NCBI GenBank assembly: GCA_022266195.1
Contig: WHVY01000002.1
Coordinates: 10,989,001-11,053,000, forward strand
Source of the DNA: Tetranychus cinnabarinus
Taxonomy: Eukaryota; Arthropoda; Arachnida; Trombidiformes; Tetranychidae
DNA: 64,000 nt
Direction: 5' to 3'
The notes below the pieces were generated by a model that made no database searches, was not told the DNA's origin, and saw only the letters and a list, made by a program, of their open reading frames with translations. Below, one piece after another: positions 23,904-33,002 of the stretch. The translations under genes were made by a program, and so were the position numbers. Each line of letters opens with the position of its first letter. The stretch's first letter is position 1.

Positions 23904-23966
23904 TATTTCCCCCTGTAGTTCACATAGATGTCAGCACTCCAAAAAAACAGAAAACTCGGGGGCTTA

Positions 23967-26526
23967 ATCGGACTCGAAGTTTGCAATGCATGCGCCTTTG
24001 GTACAGTTGTGTGACCAGATTTTTTCTATCTAACTTCATTCTACTGAGGTATATTTTTATGATTTATAAGACTATTCACTTATTTTGACAAAAAAGTGTC
24101 ATTTTTCTTTGAAACAGATAAGTTCGAATTTTCGTTAAAATGATCGCACGTCATGGCCATAATTGTTAGAGAGCTGAAACTTGTTCTTGAACTATTAAAA
24201 TTGTTTGCACATGTCATGTAATGAATAATTTTTACAATAGAAAAAGCTTAATGCAATAGTATTGGAATGATTCTTAACTTAATTGCAAGCAAGAGTAAAA
24301 TAATTTAACCCAAATAAAATGACAGAATTCAATCGTTCATATCTGAACTTGACGAAAATTTAGCTTTACGTATTTTATCTGATCTCCATTCTAAGCAATA
24401 CATAGTGCAAGTCGCCGCGGCATATTTTCAATTAATACAGTTTCTTCCTTCACTATTTTTACTATCGCAACTTCCCATTCAGATTTTTTCGTGGATCGAG
24501 TTTCTCGAGCTATTCTGCATATCACGATTCCCGTTTGATTTTGATGCAGCTTGGCTTACATACTCATTTCGTCATGAGTCATGACGAAATAAGTATGTAC
24601 CCCAAGCATCTGCATTGGGGTCATTTGCATAGACCCCAATTATGATTCATAAGCGTTCTTATTTTTATTCCAATTTGAGTTCTCAGTTTATTAGTGTGAC
24701 GAAATGTCACAATCAGCTGGTCCCCTTTACACACACTCATTCGCATCAATTTTCATCCTTTTCCAAAACTCGATTTTGCCCTTACCTTGACCCTTAAAGG
24801 GGGAAAACATGATAACAAGTGTTTTTCTGACCGTCTAAGGGTCCAATAACATTCTCGTGACTTCCTAATTTATTTGTATATAAATCATTTTTTCACATAA
24901 TAAATCACGTGATTCATCATCTCTAACCTGCTCACTTATTACTAAGTCTACCTCTGGCGGAATCAGACAACCTGACTGAACCCCAGCGTGCCTCCTCACC
25001 AAATCAGCTCCAGTTCTCGCTGATCCTGTTCTCCAGTCACATTTAGCGCAGTCGCTGCTGGTCTAACCTGTCCTTTGGCCGTTTTTTTTTCTTGTAGTGG
25101 CTTAAACACTCTTCTCTTGACCAAGACAGGTGGTAAGCGTTGAATTCGCAAACAAATAATTTAAGCACATCTGAACCCATTTTTGTTTTAATAACGGCAG
25201 CAATGAATTTCAAGTCATTAGTTAAATCTTCCACAGAATACTTAGCAACGTTGGAAGAGAAGTAACCGCAAATGATGGCTAGTTTTATATTATTCCAGCG
25301 AGCTTTAACACACGGTAACGGTGGAGAGTTCCAAACAAGCTTTCACTGTCGAAACAAGCTATAGCAGCTGTATTAGGTTGTTTAGCCGTCACAATAGAAA
25401 CTTTCGGCACTGTATAATCCAAATCCTCGGGGTCAGTTCGTTAAAAGCTGTAAAATCTGGTTTTTCATCAGCAGTTATTCACATAAGGTTCTTGGTGGCT
25501 GCCTTAGTCCACTTACAATTGACAAAAATTAAATCTAAATTACCACAAAAAGTATTCATAATGGACGAGCTATTCTAGGTTCTTTTACCAACAAGATTCA
25601 AACGTTAACTGACCAAATAACCTTATCGAGCTTAGGACTCTTCAGTTAGCGCAATGCGCACAATCATTCACATTTAACTATTCAATTCATTTTCTCATTC
25701 CTTTAAATAATATTCAATATGTTATTTCTTTTAAACATTGTAAATATATCTGAAAACTAGATATTGATTCTTCTAGATAATTATTTAATTATTGGTCCAT
25801 CCAATAGCCAAATATTTCAACAAATATACCGATCTAGACAACTTCAAAACAATCTAAAATCTCCTTCGCAAATGTAATAATATCTGGTCAAGTGACCAGA
25901 TTGACCATGACATTGTTTGGGCCATACATAACGTCGATTATTGTTGAAAAGGGATATGAACCTTACAAGCGGCGGCAGTAGCTGGTTTCTTTGCAATTTT
26001 TGATGTCCCAGCTCAACTAGAAACAATATTTGACGATTTCCTTTTAGATGACATAGTACTATCACAGTTTTAAAAACAATGATTAAATGTTAAGACAAAC
26101 AAGAACAAAACAACACAATTTTACTTGGAACAAAAATTTAAGCATATAAACATACAATTGTAATGGTTGAAAGTAAACTGAGGTCAGTTTCTTTTTTTGT
26201 CAGTGAAGGGAAATGTTGTACTCAACGAGGACTCACTGATCACCCCTGTATGTCTCATTTTGAGTCAGTGATGACTGGTGTCTTAAAACGTTAACTTTCT
26301 TTTAAATAAACCTTTGCTTATTTACTTGTGGAGTTGTATTATTTTATCCGGTGCGTAACAATATTGTTCGATGGTATGTTTGGTAGAAGTTGGTTCTTAA
26401 ACCAATCGGTGAATACTTTCGAGTTCATGGATTTGTGATAATCACCGTCAATTGTAGTAAAAGTTGTAGTAAAAATTTTCAAGCAATTAGGAACAAGGCC
26501 ACTTGATGATCCAGCATGTATAATTA
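23967..26526. other. Decayed repeat region without a supported gene
   Basis: To 24530 this is the outer right arm of the palindrome. After that come decayed repeats. One stretch (24870-24910) has TATATAA and AATAAA in LTR-like order. Around 24562-24596 there is an imperfect palindrome centred on CATGAGTCATG. A degraded endonuclease-like segment lies at 25043-25330. I see no intact gene. Confidence 0.5.
25043..25330 (-). pseudogene. Possible non-LTR endonuclease fragment
   Basis: The minus strand reads VCEFNAYHLSWSREEC, which resembles the GDFNAHHxxW block of APE-type retrotransposon endonucleases, preceded by a hydrophobic beta-strand-like stretch (KLAIICGYFSS). It is short, and no reverse transcriptase was found next to it. 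Confidence 0.35.
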
Positions 26527-26876
26527 CAGGGTGATTGATGATGACCCCTGGACGTTTGATTATTAATAACTAAAAAACTCCTACTTTTAAGTGAAAATTA
26601 ATTTTGATAAGTTGAACCTGCACTATCAGATTAGTTTAACACCTGGTTTTGGTTTATGCAAATTTTGAAATTTTGCAGCTGCAACGCTCCGGTCACAAAA
26701 TGGGCGTTATCGGATTCGATTAACTTTAAATAGCGACTGTTTCAAATAAAATCAAAAATGTTATCATGTGAATTAAAAATAGTTGATTTACTTGTAACCA
26801 AATTTGGGATTAATTAAACGGGTATTAATAAAGTTATTAAAAATCAAACGTCCAGGGGTCATTATCAATCACCCTG
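26527..26876. mobile_element. MITE with CAGGGTGATTGAT termini, TA duplication
   Basis: A 350-base non-coding element. The ends match in inverted form for about 45 bases (CAGGGTGATTGAT, then GACCCCTGGACGTTTGATT) with a few mismatches, and are flanked by TA on each side (26525-26526 and 26877-26878). Confidence 0.85.
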
Positions 26877-27087
26877 TATATACCTCTTACCACCAGATAA
26901 ACGAGGAGCGGATTCGGGATCTTGACGGCATTCCGCCCCGTCTAACTTTCCCTACTTATCTCCCTAATCAATAAAATACATTGCGCGAGGCCTCTAGTTA
27001 TATTACTCTTTGATCATTCCTTCCTTTTTCTCATAATCTTTAATCTAACTTTTCAACCTTATCTTATTGTGTATTTACTATTGTGTG

Positions 27088-27352
27088 CAAAGAGTATAAG
27101 AAGAGGTATCACTCAATGGGACCCTCAGGTCTTTGGATTTTAATTTTTCCTGGTTAACAAGATTGCACTAAACACCAATTTTCATTGAAACTTACTACAA
27201 TCGGGTTTGATTTTGATAACTGTTATCGGCGATAATTGTTTTAATTTTGTCAATACATTTTTTAAAATCAGAGCCATCTGTGTAAGCAGGAAAATATTTA
27301 ACCTGAAGACTTTATGGTTTTCATTAAGTGGGCTCTCTTGTTATACTCTTTG
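27088..27352. mobile_element. hAT-type MITE with 8-bp target duplication
   Basis: A 265-base insertion with inverted ends CAAAGAGTATAA and TTATACTCTTTG and an 8-base duplication ATTGTGTG at 27080-27087 and 27353-27360. The intact locus near 53032 shows a single ATTGTGTG, confirming the empty site. The 8-base duplication and CA-starting ends fit the hAT superfamily. It is non-coding. Confidence 0.92.
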
Positions 27353-27404
27353 ATTGTGTGTAACCTGAATTGTCAGTTTGTTTGGAATAGTTTTATTTGT
27401 GTTA

Positions 27405-28010
27405 CAGTCGTTATTCTTAAAATGTCACTACAGTAAAGTACCAGATAGTGTCACTCCTGTGAAATAGCTTATTTACACAGCAAGGTCTATTCAATGAGCA
27501 AAATATGTTAAATTAATCAAAATAACTACAGGATTTAAATTAATTGTCAGAAATGCTTTAAAATTAACATCACAAAGCTCAGAAGCACTAATTAAGTTGA
27601 AATTTGCCAAGTTATTCAATTTTCTATTAAAATCTTGATTATTTTAACAAAAAATTTCTTGATAAAAAATGTAAACAAAGGGTTTGAGGGGCCATTGATT
27701 AATTTAGTGACATTATCTGGTACTGACACTATCTGGTACTTTACTGTATCTCAAATTGTCCGTTGTCTTAGTTACCAACCAAACAGTGGTAAGATTTTCC
27801 CGAAATTTAATCTAATTATAATTAAAATTCAATGTTAATAAATTTTTTTGATGATGAATCAACATGAATTACCAGAGTTTGGTTAATTGGATTAAAAATT
27901 ACGACAAAAACTTGATTTAAAAAATCATAAAAAGGCTATTTTTCGGTGAAACTCTGCGTAAATAACAATAAGGCTAATCCCACGAAGTGACATTTTGAGA
28001 ATAACGACTG
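27405..28010. mobile_element. Pogo-like MITE A with CAGTCGTTATTCT termini
   Basis: Inverted ends of about 25 bases (CAGTCGTTATTCT, then AAAATGTCACT) lie between TA at 27403-27404 and 28011-28012. It is interrupted by the smaller MITE at 27431-27746. The starting CAGT and TA duplication fit a pogo/Tigger derivative. Confidence 0.88.
27431..27746. mobile_element. MITE A' nested in MITE A
   Basis: A 316-base element with inverted ends CAGTAAAGTACCAGATAGTG, continuing as TC, and TA duplications at 27429-27430 and 27747-27748. It sits just inside the left end of MITE A, so it is younger than A. Confidence 0.88.
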
Positions 28011-28372
28011 TACAGTAGGGCCTCTCTAAGTCTAAGGCTCGTATTCACCAACCGAGATTAAACCTGAAATCACTTTGAGCTTCAGATCAACTGATTTTGA
28101 CTTTAAATAAAAATTTTGTTTCACCAACTTAGCTTATCCAAAGCTTAGATCAACTGATTTCAGATCAAACTAAATTGATCTCACCTTTTTTGATGCTAAT
28201 ATTAGCAAAATTAAATTAATAGATAGCCCCTACTAAGGCATTTGTTTACATTTTGAACCTTTTGTTTACATTTTTTTCACCCAAATTCACCAAAATTCAT
28301 CATCTTTATCCTTTTTAAGGTGTTTTTGTGAACATTTTCATTAAATTTTTGATATTATTAGTTACTATCAAC

Positions 28373-29557
28373 ATGTCAACAACTCAAATTAATGGGTAAG
28401 TAATAATTTGTCTTAAATTACATATTGTTATAACAAATAATGATTTATATTTCTGTTTTTTTCGCTAGCGTAACCTTTTGTCGCAACTTTGTAAATCGTG
28501 GTTACTGTTATGGACTTGGCTGTAAATATCTCCATGTAGATAGACAAATTGAATCTCATTACAAACGGACTGGTAGATTACCAACGGAATTAGCAAATGA
28601 ATGGTGCAAGTAAGTTTTAATTCCGCTAGCGTAAGTTTCTATACTGATTTTTTATTTATCATTTTCAGCACCCAAAAAATATTGGCAAAAAGAGACCCGA
28701 ATGTTTGCCAAGATCAAAATCAATCAAAGTGTTTCCGGGTTAATTGTAAATTTGGAACCCACCATGTCTTTAGAACAGACATGGATGCTGGAAACATTGT
28801 TGAATTTACATTCAGACCTAGCCCTAAAATGATGGTAAGTCATATTACAATGAAAATTACCAATTTTTTAATATTTTTTTCTCTTTATTTCAAGGATTAC
28901 TTGGCGCATATTTACCAGGCTCCAAAACCTTACTGGTACTCGGATGTTTTATGCCACATCAGAACCCCTTTTCCACTACTGGCTGAGCACATCATTAAAG
29001 TATTGGTAAGTTTTTTTCGCTGGCGTAGTTTTATCGAAAATTAACCATTGTTTTGTTTTGTTTTGTTTTTACAGAAACCATTCCGGATTCAAAGGAGTCA
29101 AGTTTCTTTTTATTATAATGAGCGGGAAATCATGCCAAATGATTCCAATGTGACTCCATATTCACTTGACATCGGCAATGGTGTTGATGTCATCGTTGAT
29201 ATTTCTTTTGATGGTTCGCTAGCGGAGATGGACTGTTCAATTTGTTTAAATGTCGCATCGGAAAGATGCTATTGTTTCCCCTGCAACCACTTTTTTTGTA
29301 TTGATTGTTCCCTCAGTTGGTTCTTTGGACTCAGCAACAGTAATTTGAAACTCTGCCCTTTATGTAGGGCTGATGTTAATCAACTACATTTTAGGGTTGA
29401 GGGTCAAATTACTGTTGCTGATTACAGGAACCTGGCTCGAATGTCAAATAATGAATTGTCTGATTGGACAAATCATTATCTTGCCCGGCCTTTTTCTCGA
29501 CTTGAGGAACCATCAAATATTGTTAATTATTTGCCTGCTGGTTTCGGTGGTTACTGA
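28373..29557 (+). CDS. CCCH zinc finger plus RING finger protein inside the Harbinger
   Basis: Five exons: 28373-28395, 28469-28609, 28669-28834, 28895-29005 and 29075-29557, giving 307 residues in frame. Two CCCH fingers come first: CRNFVNRGYCYGLGCKYLH (C-x8-C-x4-C-x3-H, residues ~12-30) and CQDQNQSKCFRVNCKFGTHH (C-x7-C-x4-C-x3-H, ~68-87). A RING follows at ~226-262: C-x2-C, x12, C-x-H-x2-C-x2-C, x15, C-x2-C. CCCH pairs of this kind usually bind RNA, and the RING suggests E3 ubiquitin ligase activity. It ends 61 bases before the Myb-like ATG. It is not a standard Harbinger gene as far as I know. The acceptor of exon 2 lies in a CGCTAGCG palindrome. All key metal ligands are present. Confidence 0.85.
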
Positions 29558-31344
29558 TTAAAGAGTTTTGTTTTCCATTCTTCTTTTGTTATTTTGCATT
29601 TTTTTGTGCTCTTTAAATATGGCTAAGGTTCGTGGTAAGAATTTTACAGATAAAGAAAAGGAACTTCTTGTTTCTCTCATTGAAGATCATCCTAAAAAAG
29701 AGTTAACAACGAATCGAAACAACGACAAAGATACTTCTATTGCCAAGAAAAACTTCTGGTGTGAAATTGCTGAAAGTTTTAATTCCGCTAGCGGAAATGC
29801 AACAAATTTCAATGGTGACCAGTTGAAGATTTGTTTTAAAAACATGGTAACTCGTGCTAAAAATGCTCAAGCGGAAAACAAAAAAGAAACTATAAAAACT
29901 GGTGGTGGTCAAAAGGAAAGTGAAATCGGTTCAATCAACAGTAAAGTTATTAATGTGATTGGAGATACCATAAAGCCATATGACAACCAATTCGATTCAG
30001 ATGCCAAGTTTTTTTCTCAATCAGAGGTTCTTACTCTAGATGACGAAAATGAATCATCACAAATTACGCTAGCGTCAACTAAACAGCCAGTGATGGAACA
30101 AAACAAAAAAAGGAAATATGCTTCGATAGAGGAAAAAAATGTATTTATTGAGAAAATGGAATTGGAAAAGTCTGTTTTGATCCAAAAGATGAAGAATATG
30201 AAAAGGAAACAATTTCTTATTGATCTTCAAATTAAACAAGTACTTGCAGCCTCTGGAATAGACTACTCGGTTGATGTTGAAGGTACGCTAGCGGACCTTG
30301 GTTCAAATTGATTTATTATTAATCTTCTTTTTCCAAAACCTGCTTCTGTTCCTTGTTCAATTCTTTCCGATTCACGATGAACGATGGGATTCTCATCTAT
30401 ATCTGTATCTTCTTCTACAAATTCATCTTTTTCAATGATTAGAAAATTCCAAAGAACTGCTGTGGCCAATATAACTGTCAATGAAGTTGTGAATTTCAAA
30501 CGTAGGTCATTTAAACAATAAAATCTTCTTTTCCATGCTCCAATACTCCTTTCGACCAAATTTCTCGTCTTTATATGTTTCTTTTGATAAATCATCTCCG
30601 CTAGCGTATTAGGATCACTCAATGGTGTCATAAGATATGTTTTACATGGATAAGCTGAATCACCAAGCAAATGTCCTGTATAACTTTGTGATTCTAATAC
30701 GTAATAAGGTTCACTGTGTTTAAATATTCTACTATCGTGAGTACTTCCTGGCCATCTTGCATTTATGTGTAAAAATTTCATATTATGGTCAAAAACAACT
30801 TGACAGTTAACTGTTATCTCATTTTTTCGGTTTCTGAATCTTTCATGTAAATCTTTCGGTACTTTAACTTTAATATGAGTTCCATCAACAACACCAATTA
30901 CACCCGGAAACCCTGCGATCTTTGAAAAACCAGAATGCAACTGAATTAGTGAATGAGTATCCGCTAGCGTATATTCATATTTACCTTGGCTTCTTCTGTT
31001 GGAGATGGAAAAACAATATATTGTGGAAGTTTTCTTGCTAAAACAGTAGACACTTTCAACACTATTCTTGAAATTGTTGGTTGCGAAAATCCGATAAGAT
31101 CACCACTTACTATTTGGAATGAACCAGTTGCAAAGAATCTCAATGCTATAAGAAGTTGATTTTCGGGACTAACAGGGTTATTTCTTTTTCCAAATATTTC
31201 TATTTCATCTTTGATGAGGTGTAAAAGCACGTGGAAAGTCTCTTTATTCATTCGGAACCTTTTTTTGAATTCAAAATCATCAAACAGTACAAGAAGGTCA
31301 TTTTTTGGTAATATTGTTCTTCTTTGAGGATTTCTACGCTGGCG
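28463..31344. repeat. Ten dispersed CGCTAGCG/CGCTGGCG palindromes
   Basis: CGCTAGCG occurs at 28463, 28624, 29217, 29786, 30067, 30286, 30599 and 30962. The one-base variant CGCTGGCG occurs at 29018 and 31337. Spacing runs from about 160 to 570 bases. Sites fall in introns (28624, 29018, 30962), at a splice acceptor (28463) and in the coding parts of all three genes. The flanks are usually T-C or T-A before and T-A or G-A after. None lies in the terminal ~400 bases on either side. I saw no exact copy elsewhere in the window. A protein-binding site used by the element is the likeliest meaning, but this is inference. Confidence 0.9.
29619..30311 (+). CDS. Harbinger Myb/SANT-like DNA-binding protein
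   Basis: 230 residues from the ATG at 29619; an upstream TTG is not a credible start. The N-terminal ~95 residues (NFTDKEKELLVSLIEDH, FWCEIAESFNS, LKICFKNMVTRAKN) match the trihelix Myb/SANT-like domain of Harbinger accessory proteins and NAIF1. The C-terminal part (KKRKYASIEEKNVFIEKMEL onward) is a Lys/Glu-rich coiled coil. In this superfamily the Myb-like protein binds the transposon ends and brings the transposase to the nucleus. Its last 49 bases overlap the 3' end of the transposase gene on the other strand. Three CGCTAGCG sites are inside the coding sequence. Confidence 0.88.
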   Translation: MAKVRGKNFTDKEKELLVSLIEDHPKKELTTNRNNDKDTSIAKKNFWCEIAESFNSASGNATNFNGDQLKICFKNMVTRAKNAQAENKKETIKTGGGQKESEIGSINSKVINVIGDTIKPYDNQFDSDAKFFSQSEVLTLDDENESSQITLASTKQPVMEQNKKRKYASIEEKNVFIEKMELEKSVLIQKMKNMKRKQFLIDLQIKQVLAASGIDYSVDVEGTLADLGSN

Positions 31345-31374
31345 AAAACCAAAAGCGAATAGATATTCATCCAT
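30263..31374 (-). CDS. Harbinger transposase (HARBI1-like, DDE)
   Basis: Two exons on the minus strand, 31374-30985 and 30940-30263, joined over a 44-base intron, give 355 residues, the usual size for HARBI1-type transposases. The N-terminal part has a helix-turn-helix (IVSGDLIGFSQPTISRIV). The catalytic triad is visible: Asp in GVVDGTHI, Asp in LLGDSAYP and Glu in LVERSIGAWKRRF. The enzyme cuts and pastes the element into TWA-type targets. There are no stops or frameshifts. The intron contains a CGCTAGCG palindrome and the exons contain two more (one a one-base variant), besides the site in the overlap with the Myb-like gene. Confidence 0.95.
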
Positions 31375-31876
31375 TCTTCAGAAATTTAGGAAACAACTTA
31401 ATTAATTTACACTCAAAGATCAAGACAAAACACATGTAAATGAAAAAACAAGTCGAGATCAAGGAGATGATCTTGGTAATTACCAAGATCAAATTTTGAT
31501 CCACACTTGATCAATATCCACAATCAAATTGAGCATGATCCGAGTTGGTGAATCAACATTTTAATATCGGCTTAAATAATTTCGATTGGTGAAATCAAAA
31601 AAATTGATTTCAAGATTAGTTTGGTCAGCTGTGATCTTAGCTTAGGTGTGATCTGAGATCAAATTTTAATTTCAATTGGTGAAACAAAAAAGTTAAGATT
31701 AATCAGTTTGATCTCCGAATCAAGCTTAAACTCGGTTGGTGAATACGGCCCTAACACTCTCTGTCTAACGCTTTTACCACCATCTAGTGTTTCCATGCCC
31801 CAAACTGGTCGTAAACATTTATTTAATTTAGATTAGAAATTGATGTGTAATTTTGTGCAATTGTGTTCAGTCAATT

Positions 31877-32539
31877 ATGACAACCCTGGCTCAAAAATTG
31901 GAAATTTTAGATAAAGTCAAATCTGGTGTGCCTTATGTGAATATTTGTGAAGAATATAATATTCAAAAATCATCCATCACTTACATCAAGAAGAACGAGG
32001 TTAAGTACAGAGAGCTGGCCGAGAAAGAATATTCAGATTCAATGAGAAGGAGTCCCAATGAAAAGGTTGTTGTAATTGATAATGAAATCAAGGAATTTAT
32101 TCGACAATCATCAAAAAGGAATCTACCATTAAGCAGGTGTTTGATCCAAGAGTTTGCCAAAGAAAAATATGAAAAACATGGTATTGCTGAATTCAAAGGA
32201 TCGAATGGATATATACATAGACTATCTAAGCGTATCAACATGGAAAATATCAAATTACATGGTGAAAGTGATTCAGTTAATACATTGGAAATACACCGTT
32301 GGCAAATTGAAGCAAATGATAAAATACTGAAATATAGGCCAGAAAATATTTATAACCTCGACGAGGCTGCCCTTTTTTACAAAAAAACAACAAACAAAAC
32401 TTATATAATAAAAGAACCTGATCAAGAGGAGAATAAGGAAAATAAACATGGTATAAAGCAATCAAAAGAAAGATTAACACTAGTGTTCATTTGCAATATG
32501 GTTTTGATTTTTAATTGTTTTAAACGATTCCAGGGCTAA
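31877..32539 (+). pseudogene. Truncated pogo/Tigger transposase
   Basis: It starts at the ATG at 31877 (MTTLAQKLEILDKVKSGVP), a CENP-B/psq-type helix-turn-helix. A second DNA-binding domain of the Tc5/CENP-B kind follows (LIQEFAKEKYEKHGI, FKGSNGYIHRLSKRINM). The DDE domain begins (NIYNLDEAALFYK) and reaches RLTLVFICNM, then the homology stops and the frame ends soon after. The remaining catalytic Asp residues are gone, so the protein could bind DNA but not transpose. Confidence 0.85.
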
Positions 32540-32594
32540 TACTAAATCAAAATTAAACATAAAAAAATATCAAAAAAATTTCATAAAAATTGCC

Positions 32595-32672
32595 CCAAAC
32601 GTAATTCGAACCAAAAATTACATAATTCTTTGCCTGCTCTCTAACCCTTGCGCCACCGCAGCTACTTGATTA
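32595..32672 (-). repeat. tRNA-like (SINE-type) sequence
   Basis: On the minus strand there is an A-box-like GCTGCGGTGGCGCAAGGG and a B-box-like GGTTCGAATTACG at tRNA-like spacing. The acceptor ends do not pair convincingly, so it is more likely a tRNA-derived repeat than a working tRNA. Confidence 0.45.
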
Positions 32673-33002
32673 TAGAGATTTTCAATTTTAATTAAAACAG
32701 AAATGCCTCCACTTTAACCCCAAAAATCTAAGGAACCACAAAATTTGCAGAAAAACGGACAGCAGGGTGTTTATCAGCAAGTTTGGCTCTATCGATTGAG
32801 GTATGTCTCATTAAAAAGTGTTAGAGTCAAGTCAAATAGTTCCCTTGTAAGTGTAAGTGTTGTAAGAGAGGCCCTACTGTACTTCTTTCAAATGTGTTTA
32901 CAATGTCTCTTTATACCCGTCAATCCTCTCATTTCTAGTTTTCTGTGTATTATTTATTTAGATGATATTTTAATTAAAATTAAAGCGTGTTTAAAATAAA
33001 TA

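Larger units (their letters stand above)
22433..23964. mobile_element. TA-flanked MITE, itself split by a mariner
   Basis: The right palindrome arm is interrupted here relative to the left arm at 16150. The ends are inverted copies of about 55 bases (left around CCCGAGTTTTTTG...TCTATGTGAACTATAGGGGG at 22442-22494, right complement at 23906-23961), flanked by TA. About 250 bases belong to the MITE; the rest is the mariner at 22621-23903. The exact terminal bases are uncertain because the two ends differ by a few nucleotides. Confidence 0.65.
28036..31751. mobile_element. PIF/Harbinger transposon with three genes, apparently intact
   Basis: A 3716-base element flanked by the 3-base duplication TAA (28033-28035 and 31752-31754). 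The inverted ends share CGTATTCACCAACCGAG; the outermost four bases are GGCT on the left and GGGC on the complement of the right. The subterminal regions hold many GATCAA/TTGATC motifs. It contains a CCCH-RING gene and a Myb-like gene on the plus strand and a spliced transposase on the minus strand, all open. It inserted into element B. Three intact frames suggest recent mobility. Confidence 0.95.
28013..32879 (+). mobile_element. Pogo/Tigger transposon B, decayed, hosting a Harbinger
   Basis: The ends are CAGTAGGGCCTCTCT at 28013 and its complement ending at 32879, with TA at 28011-28012 and 32880-32881. It encodes a truncated Tigger-like transposase at 31877-32539. A PIF/Harbinger transposon was inserted 23 bases inside its left end. 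Without the Harbinger the element is about 1.15 kb, an internally deleted copy. Confidence 0.9.

Noticed and set aside
24562..24596. Imperfect palindrome centred on CATGAGTCATG as an operator or attachment site
   Set aside because: It lies in decayed repeat sequence with no gene nearby; a single short palindrome is weak evidence.
25844..26065. 73-codon minus-strand frame rich in Arg and His
   Set aside because: No family recognised, no splice context, surrounded by decayed repeats.
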